Shown here: positions 12,820 through 24,185 of the stretch, one piece after another
How the letters are laid out: every line of letters starts with the position of its first letter
Numbering within the stretch: position 1 is the stretch's first letter
DNA from: Dama dama
Taxonomy: Eukaryota; Chordata; Mammalia; Artiodactyla; Cervidae
Assembly (NCBI RefSeq): GCF_033118175.1
Contig: NC_083701.1
Location: 56,061,001 to 56,125,000 of the forward strand
DNA length: 64,000 bases
Reading direction: 5' to 3'
Notes under the pieces: model-generated
What the model was told of the DNA's origin: nothing
Database searches by the model: none
Seen by the model: the letters and a program-made list of their open reading frames with translations, nothing else
Translations under genes and position numbers: made by a program

Positions 12820-12945
12820 GAGTGAAATAATCTGATTGCCTCAATAAAGACAACAGATTTCTGAAAAGCTTCCAAATTAGAACAAAATCACAAACTAGGA
12901 TGGAAGGAAATCACCTTAACTTGCTAAAGTTTATATTCACACTCC
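12820..12945 (+). mobile_element. L1 ORF2 fragment
   Basis: Degenerate ORF2 palm block (aaagacaacagatttctg, then 'aactaggatggaaggaaatc'). It is probably the first piece of the same L1M that continues at 13390, after a C-rich tract and a SINE. Confidence 0.6.
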
Positions 12946-12963
12946 CCCCACCCCCCCACCCCA
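12943..12963. repeat. C-rich tract
   Basis: Two runs of six or seven C separated by single A residues, directly upstream of a Bov-tA insertion. Confidence 0.85.
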
Positions 12964-13007
12964 CATACACAAAACCCAACTATGATAAACAGTACACTTA
13001 CTGGAAG

Positions 13008-13194
13008 TGAGTGAAAGTTGCTCAGTCGTGTCTAACTCTTTGTGACCCCATGGACCATACAGTCGATGGAATTCTCCAGGCCAGAAAACTGGAATGGGTA
13101 GCCTTTCCCTTCTCCAGGGGATCTTCCCAACTCAGGTATTGAACCCAGGTCTCCCACATTGCAGGTGGAGTCTTTACCAATTGAGCCACAAGAA
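13008..13194 (-). mobile_element. Bov-tA SINE
   Basis: Minus-strand Bov-tA, from 'gaaagttgctcagtcgtg' to 'ttgagccacaagaagg'. It sits inside the fossil L1 region. Confidence 0.9.
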
Positions 13195-13261
13195 GGTTAA
13201 AAGTTACTCCATTTTAAACAACATGGATGTCCACCAACAACAGTGTCGTTTAATATAGGAT

Positions 13262-13541
13262 CAGAAAATGCCGTTGGTTTTTGTACATTGATTTTTGTCT
13301 CTGGCAATACTATTGTACTATCCTGGCCAATACTATAAAGTGTTATAATAATAGCAGCAGCAAAAACAATGATAATGAAGAGGAACCAAGGTGGAAGCAA
13401 AGAATATAAAAATGTTGTTGTTTGCAGATAACACCATCATCTACCTAGACAAACCAACTAAATTAAAAAACAATAAAATAAGAGAGTATAACAGTGTTGC
13501 CAGAGACAAAATCAATATACAAAAACCAATGCCATTTTCTG
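13262..13541. repeat. Imperfect inverted repeat, 57-bp arms
   Basis: The left arm 13262-13319 and the reverse complement of the right arm 13485-13541 agree at about 50 of 57 positions with one single-base gap; the loop is about 165 bp. The right arm is L1 ORF2 sequence. Both arms share differences from other L1 copies in the window (gtctctggca instead of a 'tatcctgca'-type block), so the left arm looks copied from the right rather than being an independent L1 insertion. Confidence 0.8.
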
Positions 13542-14340
13542 TAACAGCAAAAACCAACCAACAAATTATAAGAAAATGTATCTTTCCAATAGCAACAACA
13601 ATTTAAGGTAACTGGGAATTACCTTTATCAAGATCACACAAAATTTCATGTTTTTAAATGTTAAGTGTCACTAAAGTATGTAATAGTTACCTGGATAAAT
13701 GGAGTATATCCTGTGCGGTGGACAAGTCCACTTAACATTATAAAGATATTCCCAATTTAATCTATAAACTGCATTAAAAAATTTCATTTGGAATATTTAA
13801 AAATCAAACATATTCTAAAATTTACATTAACAAATTGAAGTGAGGAAATAATTGACCTACATTAAAAAAAAAAAAAAAAGGTGAACACTTACCTTTCCAG
13901 TCATTATAATAACCAGTAAATAGACAAAGGGACGGCTGGATCAAAAGAGAAAGCATGGAAACAGACCCATGAGCCCGCAGGAACGTAATACATGATAAAG
14001 ATGGCACCATACATTAACGTATAAAAAAGAAGGAACAGGTAATTTTTTAGATGGTTTGGGGAAAGTTGGTTCCCTATACAGAGAAAAATTCATTTGCAAA
14101 GATGGACTCATGGTTTATAAAATATCTACATGTAAAAGTTAAATCACAAAACTAATTATAGCTAATGTGAGAAAATATCTTTGTGATAATGGAGTGGAAA
14201 TGAACTTTTTAAACGTAATCTTAAAAGCATGGAATATCAGAAAAAACTTTTAAACTGATTAAGTTGATTATAGCAAAATAATGGCTCTTGACTAGAAAAC
14301 ATGATGGAAAAATTGAAAATGTCTGAAATCAATCAGAGAC
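13390..14340 (+). mobile_element. Fossil L1M ORF2 fragment
   Basis: Begins at the RT catalytic-box block ('ttgtttgcagataacaccatc': F-A-D-N, so the second aspartate is lost) and continues through thumb and C-terminal blocks, heavily eroded after 13650. It probably forms one element with 12820-12945 and 14812-15560. Confidence 0.7.
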
Positions 14341-14352
14341 TCCCTTAGATGA

Positions 14353-14694
14353 GAGGTCAGCAAACTTTTTCCATAAAGGGATAAGCTAGTAAATATTTTA
14401 GGCTTTGTGAGTCATATAATCTCTGTTGGAACTAAACTCTAAACACAGTCATTGTAGCATAAAGTCAGCAATATACAATACATAAATGAATGAGCATGGC
14501 TATGCTCAATACAACTTTATTTACCACACTAAAATTTTTGATTTTATATAATTTTCATGTGTCACAAAATATTATTATTCCCTTCATTTTTACCCTGTCA
14601 TTTAAAAATGTAAACTTCATTCTTAGCATGTTGGCTGTATGAAAATAGGCAGAAAGTCATATTTAGGCCAGAGACCAAAATTTGCTGACCCCTA
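14353..14694. mobile_element. hAT-Charlie-type DNA transposon (non-autonomous)
   Basis: The left end 'gaggtcagcaaacttttt' and the right end 'aaaatttgctgacccctaa' form a terminal inverted repeat of the GGGGTCAGCAAACT type. Internal blocks 'taaatattttaggctttgtg', 'cattgtagcataaagtcagc', 'aatgaatgagcatggc' and 'acaactttatttac' fit a Charlie-group MER element. I do not assign a subfamily. Confidence 0.8.
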
Positions 14695-14697
14695 AGT

Positions 14698-14803
14698 GTT
14701 CTTGCCTGGAAATTCCCAGGGACAGCGGAGCCTGGTGGGCTGCCGTCTATGGGGTCGCACAGAGTCGGACAGGACTGAAGCGACTTAGCAGCAGCAGCAG
14801 CAG
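14698..14803 (+). mobile_element. Bov-A fragment with (AGC)n tail
   Basis: The 3' half of a Bov-A-type SINE (ttcttgcctgg to gaagcgactt) ending in an (AGC)n microsatellite at 14787-14803, the usual tail of Bov-A2/Bov-tA. It abuts the transposon end with no spacer. Confidence 0.85.
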
Positions 14804-14811
14804 TCTAGACT

Positions 14812-15560
14812 ATAAAAGAAGCTTTACAAATGAACGAGACAAAAGAATAGCAATACCAAATAGGCAAAAAGTAAAAGCAAACAACATATAGAAAGTGAAA
14901 TTTAAAAGATCTCAACTTTTAAATATATGCTCAGAGCATATAATAATCAGAAATAAATTAAAATGAGATGTCATTTTTATACTCTTCAGACTGTCAAAAA
15001 TTATAAAGCTGGCTAAGGCCAAATGGCTGGGATTAGAGACCTGAGGATCTTCATACTTTGCTGATGCAAGTGCAGACTGTGTAAATCTTCTGAGAAATCT
15101 GTTAGATTAAGTATATTGATATCCTTCCATCTGGGCATCCTTCTCTTGCCTCTATAACCTAAAGAAGTCCATAAGGGGAAATATATAAGGAAATTTATGC
15201 CAACTTATTTCAGGGAGTTGAATGTGACCGGGGTGCCCATTGTTGAGAAAATAAGTGAAATAAACATGGTAGATACATACTACTATTGAGAACCAAGCCT
15301 ACTTTAAAAGCAGCATATACAGCAAAACTGTCATATAAGCACAATATTTTATGAAAAAGTGAGAAACAAGTGATGTAATTTACATTACCATTTATAAAAA
15401 TTTAAAAATAACAATGCACATAAAACAATACATGTTTCATAAGCATATATACAAACCAAAGGACATCTGTAAAACTAGATAGAATTGAGTTTGGGATGAA
15501 AGAGGGGGACAGGTGGAATAGAAAATGAGGATTAAAAGGAATAAATACATAAATGAAAAA
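14812..15560 (+). mobile_element. Old L1M 3' end
   Basis: ORF2 C-terminal and 3' UTR remnants: 'aatcagaaataaattaaaatg', 'agctggctaaggcc', 'gctgatgcaagtgcagactg', and later 'aaagagggggacagg'. Too eroded to translate. Confidence 0.6.
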
Positions 15561-16165
15561 AAGAGCATAAGGCCTTACAGAACCATCAGTGATTCTGCAT
15601 TGTGTATTCAGGTGTGTGATTTACTCAATACTTTGCCTCTAAGGTTCAGATAGACATACACAAACAAATAAAAAGCACAAATTACTGAAAATATTATAGA
15701 GAGAGTTCTTAACAGACAATTTTCAGCCTTTAACAGAGCAAGTATGCAAACAAGAAGAGAAAAAAGTATAAGGGTTTTGCTCAGATAAATAAAGTTAAAT
15801 AAAAAGAGAAAACTAACTTTCCACCCTACAAAGGAAAGAAAGACTTTCATATTTTGTCAAGGGACATTTGCTAAAATTGATCATCTCTTCAACCTTAAAT
15901 AAAACCTTAAAATCTATAATTCTCCATCATGTAAAAAAGGTAAACAGTAAAACACAATAAAATAAAGCATATCCCAACCATGGGAACTAAAAATTAATTG
16001 TCTGACCAGAAAAACAAAGAGAAAATCTGAAACAGCTGAAAACAATTTATAAAATAATAAAAATACTACACATCAAATGGCATAGATTGACCAAGGTATA
16101 GTAAAAGTAAGTTTGTATCCCAAATTTCATTAACTACCAAAAATAAATGAAACAAAAGACTTACA
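15561..16165. other. Unassigned AT-rich sequence
   Basis: Possibly the 5' part of the following L1M, but I cannot support that. No gene-like frame with composition unlike its surroundings. Confidence 0.4.
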
Positions 16166-17090
16166 CATAACTGCCTATAAAAAGAATAAATTTGTCATGA
16201 AGTACTGAAGGAGAGAGTTTTCCAGACAAGCAAAAGCTAAAGCACTAGACCAGCCTTACAAGAAATGTTAAGGGGAATTTTTTAAGCAGAAATGAAACAT
16301 GCTTACTAAAGCAAAATACATGAAAGTATAAATCTCACTGATAATGGTAAATATATAGTAAAATTCAGAATAATTTAGAATAATCTCATGTTGTAAAGTA
16401 GCACATTAATCACTTATATTGCTAGTATGAAGGTTAACAGACAAAAGTAGTATATACAACTATAACTATAATGATTAGTTAATGATACACAATATAAAAA
16501 TACATAAATTAAGACATTAAAAACAAAATGTGTGTGGGGGTAAATATATAGAGCTTTGGGATGCTTTCCAACTTAAGTTGCTATTAACCTAAAATAGGCT
16601 GTTATAAGTTGTTTTATGTGAGCCTCATGATAACCATAAGGCAAAAATCTATAGTATATACACAAAAAAAGTATGCTAGGAACACCACTCTCGAGCAGCA
16701 GTATCAAAAGGAATAGAGCTAGAGAAGAAAGAGAAACTACGAAAGTCAGAAATCTTAACAAATGGCAATAAGTACATACATGTCAATAATTGCGAACTGT
16801 AAGTGAACTAAAATTTCAAATCAAAGGACATAGAGTAGCTAAATGGATAAAAATCAGGAACCATCTATATGATGCCTACAGAGGATCTTAGATATAGGGA
16901 CACACACAGACTAAAAATAAAGGTATAGGACGAGGTATTCCATGCAAATGGAAACCAATAGAAATCTGGGCAGCATACTTGTATTAGACAAAATAGACTT
17001 TAAGATAAAGACTCTAATAAGATAGAAATAAGGTCATTACATGATGATAAAGGGCTCAGTTCAAGAAGGGGATATAACATTTATAAATTA

Positions 17091-17291
17091 TGCCGACTCT
17101 TCACTGCTTTATGGCCTATAGCCTGCCAGGCTCCTCTGTCCATGGGATTCTCCAGGCAAGAATATTGGAGTGGTTGCCATGTGCTCCTCCAGGGTATATT
17201 TCTGGGGTTATAAATGCAGGGATTGAACCTGCATCTCATGCCTTCTGCATTGGCAGATAGGTTCTTTACCACAAGTGCCACCTGGGAAGCC
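17091..17291 (-). mobile_element. Bov-tA SINE in L1 ORF2
   Basis: Minus-strand Bov-tA between the L1 endonuclease block ending 'ataaattatg' and the next L1 block 'acccaacat'. No target-site duplication is visible, which suggests truncation or a later rearrangement at its left end. Confidence 0.85.
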
Positions 17292-17292
17292 T

Positions 17293-17576
17293 ACCCAACA
17301 TGCTGCTGCTGCTGCTAAGTCACTTCAGTCGTGTCCGACTCTGTGCGACCCCATAGACGGCAGCCCACCAGGCTCCCCCGTCCCTGGGATTCTCCAGGCA
17401 AGAACACTGGAGTGGGTTGCCATTTCCTTCTCCAATGCATCAAAGTGAAAAGTGAAGTCGCTCAGTCGTGTCCGACTCTTCGTGACCCCATGGCAGCCCA
17501 TCAGGCTCCTCTGTCCATGGGATTTTCCAGGCAAGAGTACTGGAGTGGGTTGCCATTGCCTTCTCTGACCCAACAT
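17293..17576 (-). mobile_element. Bov-A2 dimeric SINE with 9-bp TSD
   Basis: Minus-strand dimer: a (TGC)n tail at 17302-17317, one BovA unit to about 17440, then a second BovA unit (gtcgctcagtcgtgtccg to gttgccattgcc). The direct repeat acccaacat at 17293-17301 and 17568-17576 is L1 sequence and marks the insertion site. Confidence 0.95.
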
Positions 17577-18210
17577 AGGAGCATCTAAATATATAAAGCA
17601 CATATAAACAGATTTAAAGGGAAAATAGATAGTACAATAATAGTAAGAGAGTTTAACACCACACTTTAACTAATGGGTAGATGATCCAGTCAGAAAATCA
17701 ATGAGGAAACACTAGCTTTAAACAACATGTTAGATCAGAAGAACTAATAGACATATTTAGAACCTTTCATACAAAAGCAAGAGAATATACATTCTTCTCA
17801 AGGGTACATGGAACTTTCTCCAGGAGAGATCATAAGTTAGGCCAAAACAGAAGTCTTAATAAATTTAAGAAAACTGAAATCCTAGTCAAGCATCCTTTTG
17901 GCCACATTAGTATGAAACAAAAATTCGATCACAAGAAAAAAAAGCAGAATATTTATAAATACATGGAGATTAAACATGCTACTAAATAAAAGGTCAAAGA
18001 AGAAATCAAAAGAGAAATTTAAAAAACCTTGGAACAAATGAAAATATAAATGCAACATACCAGAACTTATGAGATGCGTCAAAGCCATTCTAAGATGAAA
18101 ATTCCTGGGATAATGCCTAGATCCAGGAACAAGAAAAATCTGAAATAAGCAACTTAAATTTATACTTCGAGGAACTAGAAAAACAACAATTAAAGCCCAA
18201 AGGTAGTATA

Positions 18211-18653
18211 GGCACAGCTCATTTTATTTAGCTTCACTTTATTGAACTTCATGGGTATTGTGTTTTTTATTATTTAAAGATTTGTGGCAATCTTGCCCTA
18301 AGAAGGTATATCTGGTGCCATTTTCTTAAAAGTATTTCTTTACTTTGTGTCTCTCTGTCACATTTTGGTAATTCTCACAGTATTTTAAACCCCTACCAAC
18401 AAAAGATTATTGCCTGCTGAAGGCTCAGATGACATTAAAAATTTTTTACCAATAAAGTATTTTTATTTAAGATATATACTTTGTTTTTGTTAGACATGAT
18501 GCTATTGAACACTTAATAGACTAAGTTCTAGTGTAAACAAAACTTCCGTATGCCCTGGGAAACCCCAAAATTCATGTGACTCACTTTATTGTGATATTCT
18601 TTTTATCACAGTGGTCTGAAACCAAACTCACAAAATCTCCTGAGATATGCTTG
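18211..18653 (-). mobile_element. Tigger1-type DNA transposon (internally deleted)
   Basis: Reverse-orientation Tigger/mariner element flanked by TA on both sides (18209-18210 and 18654-18655). The right end 'ctcctgagatatgctt' and the left end 'ggcacagctcattttattt' form degenerate terminal inverted repeats. 'gtcacattttggtaattctc' and 'cacttaatagactaagt' are typical internal blocks. The transposase region is absent. It is inserted in L1M ORF2. Confidence 0.9.
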
Positions 18654-21600
18654 TAGAAGAAAAGAAATAACAAAGACCAGAAATGAAATATATGAAATAG
18701 AGACTAAAATAAAAAAAGAATCAATGCTATGAAGAGCTGATTTTTTGACAAGATAAATAACATTAACAAAACTTCAGCTAATCTCAAAGAGAAAAAAGAG
18801 AGAGAGCAAGAGAAAGGATTCAAACAAAATAAGAATTGAAAGAGAAGACATTGCAAGTGATACAAAGAAACCAAGGATCATAAGAGACTACTGTGAACAA
18901 CTATATACCAACAAATTGGATGAGCTAGAAGAAATTGGAAAATTCCTGGAAACACACAATCCACTATGACTGAAGCATGTACAAATTTAATATCTGAAGA
19001 GATTTACTACTGCTAAGGAAATCAAATCATAAAAGCACCCAACAAACAAAAGTCCAGAACTGGATGACTTTACTGGTGAATTCTACCAAACATTTAAAGA
19101 AGAATTACCACCAGCCTTTCTCAACAGAAGAGGAGGGAACACTCTGGAATTCACTTTACAAAATCAACATTACTCTGATACCAAAACCAGTTAAGGATGC
19201 CACAAGAAAATTATAGACAAATTAGATGCAAAACTCCTCAAAAAAATATTAACAAACTGAATTCAATAATATGTTAAAAGCATCCTACACCATGATCAAA
19301 TGGGATTTATTCAAGGGATTCAAAGATGGTTCAACATCAGCAAATCAGTTAATATGATGCAAATTAACAACTTGAAGAAAGAATCATAATTGTCCATCAG
19401 ATGCATAAAAAGCATCTAACAAAATTCAACATCCATTTATAATAACAGCTCTCAACAAAGTGGGTATAGAGATAATGCACCTCAACATATTAAAGCCATG
19501 TATAATAAGCCCACAGCTAACATCATACACAATGGTGAAAAGCTGAAAGTTTTATCTCTAAGATTAGGAACAAGACAAGGATACCTACTCTTGCCACTTA
19601 TTCAACATACTATTGGAAGTCCTAGACAGAGCAATTAGGCTAAATAAATATGCAAAATAAAAGATATCCAAGTTGAAAAGGAAGAAGTAAAATTGTCACT
19701 GTTTGCCAATGATATATATAATATATTAAAAAAATCTGAAACTCTACCAAAAATGTATATTATAATAAAAGAATTCAGTAAAGTTGCTGCATACAACATC
19801 AGTATACAAAATTTTGTTGCACTTCTTCACACTAATAACAAACTATTAAAAAGAGAAATTAAGAAAACAATCCTATTCACAATTGCATCAAAAAAACAAG
19901 GAAGAAATGTAACCAAGATGGTGAAAGACATGTACACAGAAAACTTTAAGGCCTTGATGAAAGAAATTGAAAAAAGAAAATGAAAAGATATTTCATGTTC
20001 ATGGATTAGAAGAATTAATAATGTTAAAACATTCATACTGCCCAAACTAACCTACAATTTTATGTAATTCCCATCAAAACTTCAATGACATTGTTCAAAA
20101 AAGTAGAAGAAAACAACCTAAAAGTTGTATGGAACCACAAAACACCCTGATTAGCAAAAACAATCTTGAGAAAGAATAAAGCTGGGGTCATCACACTTCC
20201 TGATTTAAAACCATATTACAAAGCTACAGTAATCAAAACAGTATTGCATTGGCATTAAAATAGAGACAGTGATCAATAGAACAGGACAGACAGCCCAGGA
20301 AATAAATCCACAAATTAGTCATTAATTTATGACAACATAGCTTCAAATATAAAATGTTAAATGGACAGTCTCAATAAACGGTGTTGAGAACCAGTCATAT
20401 GCAAAAGAATGAAACTAGAGCATTATCTTATACCACAAACAAAAACTAGCTAAAAATGAATTAAAGACTTGAACAATGACCTGAAATCATAAAACTAGAA
20501 GAAAACTAAGGTGATAAGCTATCTGACTGGCTTTAGCAACAACTTTTTCTATTTGACACCAAAAATAAAGGCAAGAAAAATGAACAACATCTGGGACTAT
20601 ATCAAATTAAAAAGCTCTATACAACAAAAGAAACCAACCACAAAGTGAAAAGGCAACATACTTAAAGGGATAAAAATATTTGCAAATCATATATTTGATA
20701 GTGGGTTAATATCCAAAATGTGTTTTAAAAAACTCATTCAACAGTAGAACAAACAAACAAAACCACAGAAAATATTGATGTAAAAATGGGTAGAGGATAT
20801 GATTAAGACATTTTTCCAAAGAAAGTGTACTTATGGCCAACAGATACATGTAAAGGTATTCAACATTGCTAATCATCAGAGAACTGCAAATCAAAACCAC
20901 AATGAGACTGCATCTTATACCTGTTAGAATGGATATTATTGAAAAGATAAGAAATAACAAGTGTTGCCAATGATACAGACAAAGGGGAATGCCTGTGTCC
21001 TGTTTCTGGGAATGTAAATTGGTGTAGTTACTATGGAAAACAGAATTTTTTTAAAAAATTAAAAATAGAACTACCATATGATGCAGCTATTCCACTTCTG
21101 GGTATTTATCTGAAGGGAACAGAATTACTTACTAGAAAAAATATCTATTCCTCCATGTTCACTGCAGCATTATTTACAATAGCCAAGACATGGAATTACC
21201 CTAAGTGGCCACAGACAGATGAATGGATAAAGGCATTTTATATGTATGTATAAGCAATGGAATATTATTCTGCCATAAAAAGAAGGAAATTCTGCCATTT
21301 ATGACAACATGGATGGACTTTGAGGGACTTATGTTAAGTGAAATAAGAAAAAAATACAAATACTGTATGATCTCACTTATATGTGGAATCTAAAACAAGC
21401 AAATAAAACTGGAGCTCATAAATATAGAGGAAACATTGGTGGTGCCAGAGGCTGGGAGGATAGACAAATGGGTAAAGGTGGTCAAAGGGTACAACTTACA
21501 GTTATAGAATACATGTCATGAGTATGTAATGTTCAGTATGACTATAGTTAATGTACATATGAAAGTTGCTAAGAGAATAGATGATGATGCATGTTATCTA

Positions 21601-21867
21601 GACTTACTGTGTTATCATTTTGCAATATATACAAATATCAAATCATTTTTTATACATCTGAAATTAATACATTGTTATATGTCAATTATATCTCAATGGA
21701 AAAAAAGGTGTTTTTTTTTTTTTAAAAAAGGTTTTTAATAATAAAATGCAAAGAATTTAGGAAGAAAAAAAGTATAAGGATAAAAGCATTAAAAAAATAA
21801 AAATGTATATCTATTAAGTAACATAAATGGCAATATGTAAGGATATATATAAGGATAAAATCATAAA

Positions 21868-22165
21868 GGGCTTCCCTAGCAGCTCAGCTGGTAAAGAATC
21901 TACCTGCAATGCAGGAGACTGCAGTTCAATTCCTGCATCAGGAAGATCCACTGTGGATAGAGTACCCACTTCAGTATTCTTGGGCTTCCCTCCTGGCTCA
22001 GCTAGCTGGTAAAGAATCTGCCTGCAATGTGGGAGACCTGGGTTAGGAACATCCTCTGGAGAAGTGATCAACTACCCACTCCAGTATTCTGACCTGGAGA
22101 ATTCCATGGACTGTATAGGCACTGAGTGGCAAAGAGTCAAATGTGACTGAGTGACTTTCACACTT
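21868..22165 (+). mobile_element. Bov-tA variant with duplicated tRNA head
   Basis: Two tRNA-Glu-type heads in tandem: a partial unit (21868-21981) running to 'cagtattctt', joined directly to a second head 'gggcttccctcctggctc' and then a full BovA part with a 'gtgactttcacactt' end. The A-rich flanks (aaaatcataaa left, aaaaacataaa right) look like an imperfect target-site duplication, so the dimer probably inserted as one unit. The same architecture recurs at 47227. Confidence 0.85.
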
Positions 22166-22169
22166 CAAA

Positions 22170-22689
22170 AACATAAAATAAAATTAAAAAAACACATAAA
22201 TCTATTAAGCAGCAGAAATAGTAATATATATTTATACAGTTTTAGATATGTAGAAACATATCTAGAAACAAATTTCTATTTAATTAAGGATTAATTAATT
22301 TGATTATAATAATTCTATAAAATAGAATTATTTGATTACAATAAGTTCTATGATTAAAATTAGAAGTTACAGTGAGGATAGAAAAACTGATTTTTTCTAT
22401 CCTAATATAAATTACTAAAATTGACCCAAATGTGAAAAGCCAAAAGAACTTATTGATAAAAAGAAAATTACTTCATACTAATTTCATGAAATGGTGAAAA
22501 AGACAACTGATAAAATTTTCATACTTATTGGTGCTTAATGCAACAGTTAATAGAAATTTCCATTTAAACAGGAATTAGTAAGGATTCCTATTCTGATCTT
22601 TCTTTCTTTTTTCTGTAAGTTCTAATTGATGACAATAAGAAACAAGTCAGAAAACACAGGTGTACTGATTTGCTTCTTATTGTAATTGA
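22170..22689. other. Unassigned AT-rich sequence
   Basis: Contains short palindromic AT words (attaattaatt) but no repeat family or gene that I recognise. Confidence 0.5.
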
Positions 22690-23268
22690 TTAGAACAGTA
22701 TGGAGATTCCTCAAAAAATTAAGAATGGAACTATTATATGATTCAGCTGTTCCACTTCTAGGTATTTATCTGAAGAATACCAAAAAACTAATTCAAATAG
22801 ATACATACACTCTTAGGTAAATTGCAGCATTACTTACAACAGCCAAGATATGAAAGCAATCCAATGAATGGATAAGATGTTGTCCACACAGACACACAGC
22901 AGTACAACTCAGCTATGAAAAATAAAATTTTGCCATTTATTACATGTGTGGACCTTGATCATATTATGCTAAGTGAAATAAGTTAGATGAAGGCAGACAA
23001 ATACCATATAATTTCATTCATATGTGGAACATAAAAATAAAGCAAGACTGAAACAAATTAGTACAGAGAATAAAGTAGTGGTTATCACAGTGCAAGAAAT
23101 GTGGGAAGAGAATGAAATGGGTAAAAGGAGTCAATTTCATGTTGATGAATGAAAACTAAACTTTTATCAGGTAGCACACTTTAGTCTATACAGAAGTAGA
23201 AATATAAAGTTCTACACATGAAACATACATGTTATAAGCCAATGTTACCACAAAAAAGAAATCAATTG
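22690..23268 (+). mobile_element. L1M 3' end
   Basis: End of ORF2 ('aacagtatggagattcctc', 'tccacttctaggtatttatc', 'ttacttacaacagccaag') followed by an L1M 3' UTR ('cataaaaataaagcaagac') and an A-rich end. Confidence 0.85.
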
Positions 23269-23290
23269 GCTATTTAAAAATCGATATGCA

Positions 23291-23332
23291 GTGCCCACTT
23301 CGGTAGCACATATACTAAAAAAAAAAAAAAAA
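23291..23332 (+). pseudogene. Truncated U6 snRNA retrocopy with poly(A)
   Basis: The first 28 bases match the 5' end of U6 snRNA except for three substitutions (gtgcccacttcggtagcaca, then tatactaa). The copy then passes directly into a run of A, 23318-23332. The Sm/La-binding 3' part and the catalytic core are missing, so it is non-functional. Truncation coincides with the natural CUAAAA of U6. No convincing target-site duplication is seen, and no PSE or TATA is visible upstream. Confidence 0.8.
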
Positions 23333-23356
23333 GATTTAAGAAAATATAAAAATAAG

Positions 23357-23766
23357 AAAAGCCATTTTTAAAGTCTCTCTCTCTCTTTTTTTTTTTTTTT
23401 TGCAGGTGTGCTTAAAGTCTTTATTGAATTTGTTACAATTTTGATATTGCTTCTATTATGTTTTGGTGTTTCAGCCATGAGACTTGTGGGATTTTCGCTC
23501 CCTATGTGCAGCCCACCAGGCTTCTCTGTCCACGGGAATTTTCCAGGCAAGAATACTGGAGGGGGTTGCCATTTCCTCCGCCAGAGGATCTTCCTAACCC
23601 AGGGATCGAACTTGTGTCTCCTGAGTCAGCAGGCAGATTCTTTACTGCTTGAGCCAACCGGGAAGCCCCTTACCCCCTCGTCAGGGATCAAACTGGTACC
23701 CTCAGCACTGGAAGGTGAAGTAATAACCACTGGACCACCAGGGAAGTTCCATAAAAACCATTTTTA
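23357..23766 (-). mobile_element. CHR-type SINE with nested Bov-tA and 14-bp TSD
   Basis: Minus-strand cetartiodactyl CHR SINE at 23371-23752. Its tail is (TC)n plus T16 at 23374-23401, followed by 'gtctttattgaatttgttac', and the head ends 'ccactggaccaccagggaag'. Flanks aaaagccattttta (23357-23370) and aaaaaccattttta (23753-23766) match at 13 of 14 positions. The middle is split by a Bov-tA at about 23505-23667. Confidence 0.85.
23505..23667 (-). mobile_element. Nested Bov-tA SINE
   Basis: Minus-strand Bov-tA lacking its 3' tail (cagcccaccaggcttctc to gagccaaccgggaagcccc). It sits inside the CHR SINE and is therefore younger than it. Confidence 0.85.
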
Positions 23767-24185
23767 CTTCAACAATTCTCTACTTATAAAACTCAAGGAA
23801 ATTGACTGAAAGCTCACTAGAGCTGAAAGATTACTTGAGTAAAGAATCTGAATAAAAATGAAATATTCCCAAGTAAATAAGCGTTATTCTAATTAAATGG
23901 GAGCAACATGATAAAAGTAACTATAAATGATCTCAATAAGAAGCATATTAGGTATATATAGAACTATAAAATTTTGCTACAGAATAAGAATTCACAGTAA
24001 ATGGTGATACTAAACACTGTAAAGGTATTTTTCTGTAATAAATTTTTAGGTTATAGTCAAATACAAATATATTAAAATGTACCTGGAGCAATAAACATCT
24101 AGTTAATATGTGTTTTATATACAAAGGTATTAAAGGGATGTGTCTTGCACAATATTCAAAATTATTATGGAGATTTTGCATTTTT
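23767..24185. other. Unassigned AT-rich sequence
   Basis: No repeat or exon recognised. Confidence 0.5.

Larger units (their letters stand above)
16170..21715 (+). mobile_element. Long fossil L1M LINE with nested insertions
   Basis: Sense L1M of about 5.5 kb including inserts. It starts upstream of ORF2 ('gaaggagagagttttccag' at 16208), enters the endonuclease domain near 16780-17090 (for example the block around 'gacatagagtagctaaatgg'), continues after two SINEs at 17577, then the connector (18660-19000), RT (19200-19720), C-terminal region and 3' UTR, ending in an A-rich tail near 21705. The RT catalytic box reads F-A-N-D at 19705-19716, so one catalytic aspartate is changed. Dozens of stops and frameshifts are present. 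Later insertions are a Bov-tA, a Bov-A2 and a Tigger element. Confidence 0.85.

Noticed and set aside
14787..14803. (CAG)n tract as a coding polyglutamine or polyserine repeat
   Set aside because: It is the (AGC)n tail of a Bov-A SINE fragment, not part of an exon.
17293..17576. Spaced direct repeats suggesting a CRISPR-like array
   Set aside because: The repeated blocks are the two BovA units of a Bov-A2 dimer, and other repeats in the window are dispersed SINEs. There is no regular short repeat-spacer pattern.
23281..23332. Functional U6 gene
   Set aside because: Only 28 of about 107 nucleotides are present, and no snRNA promoter elements are visible upstream.
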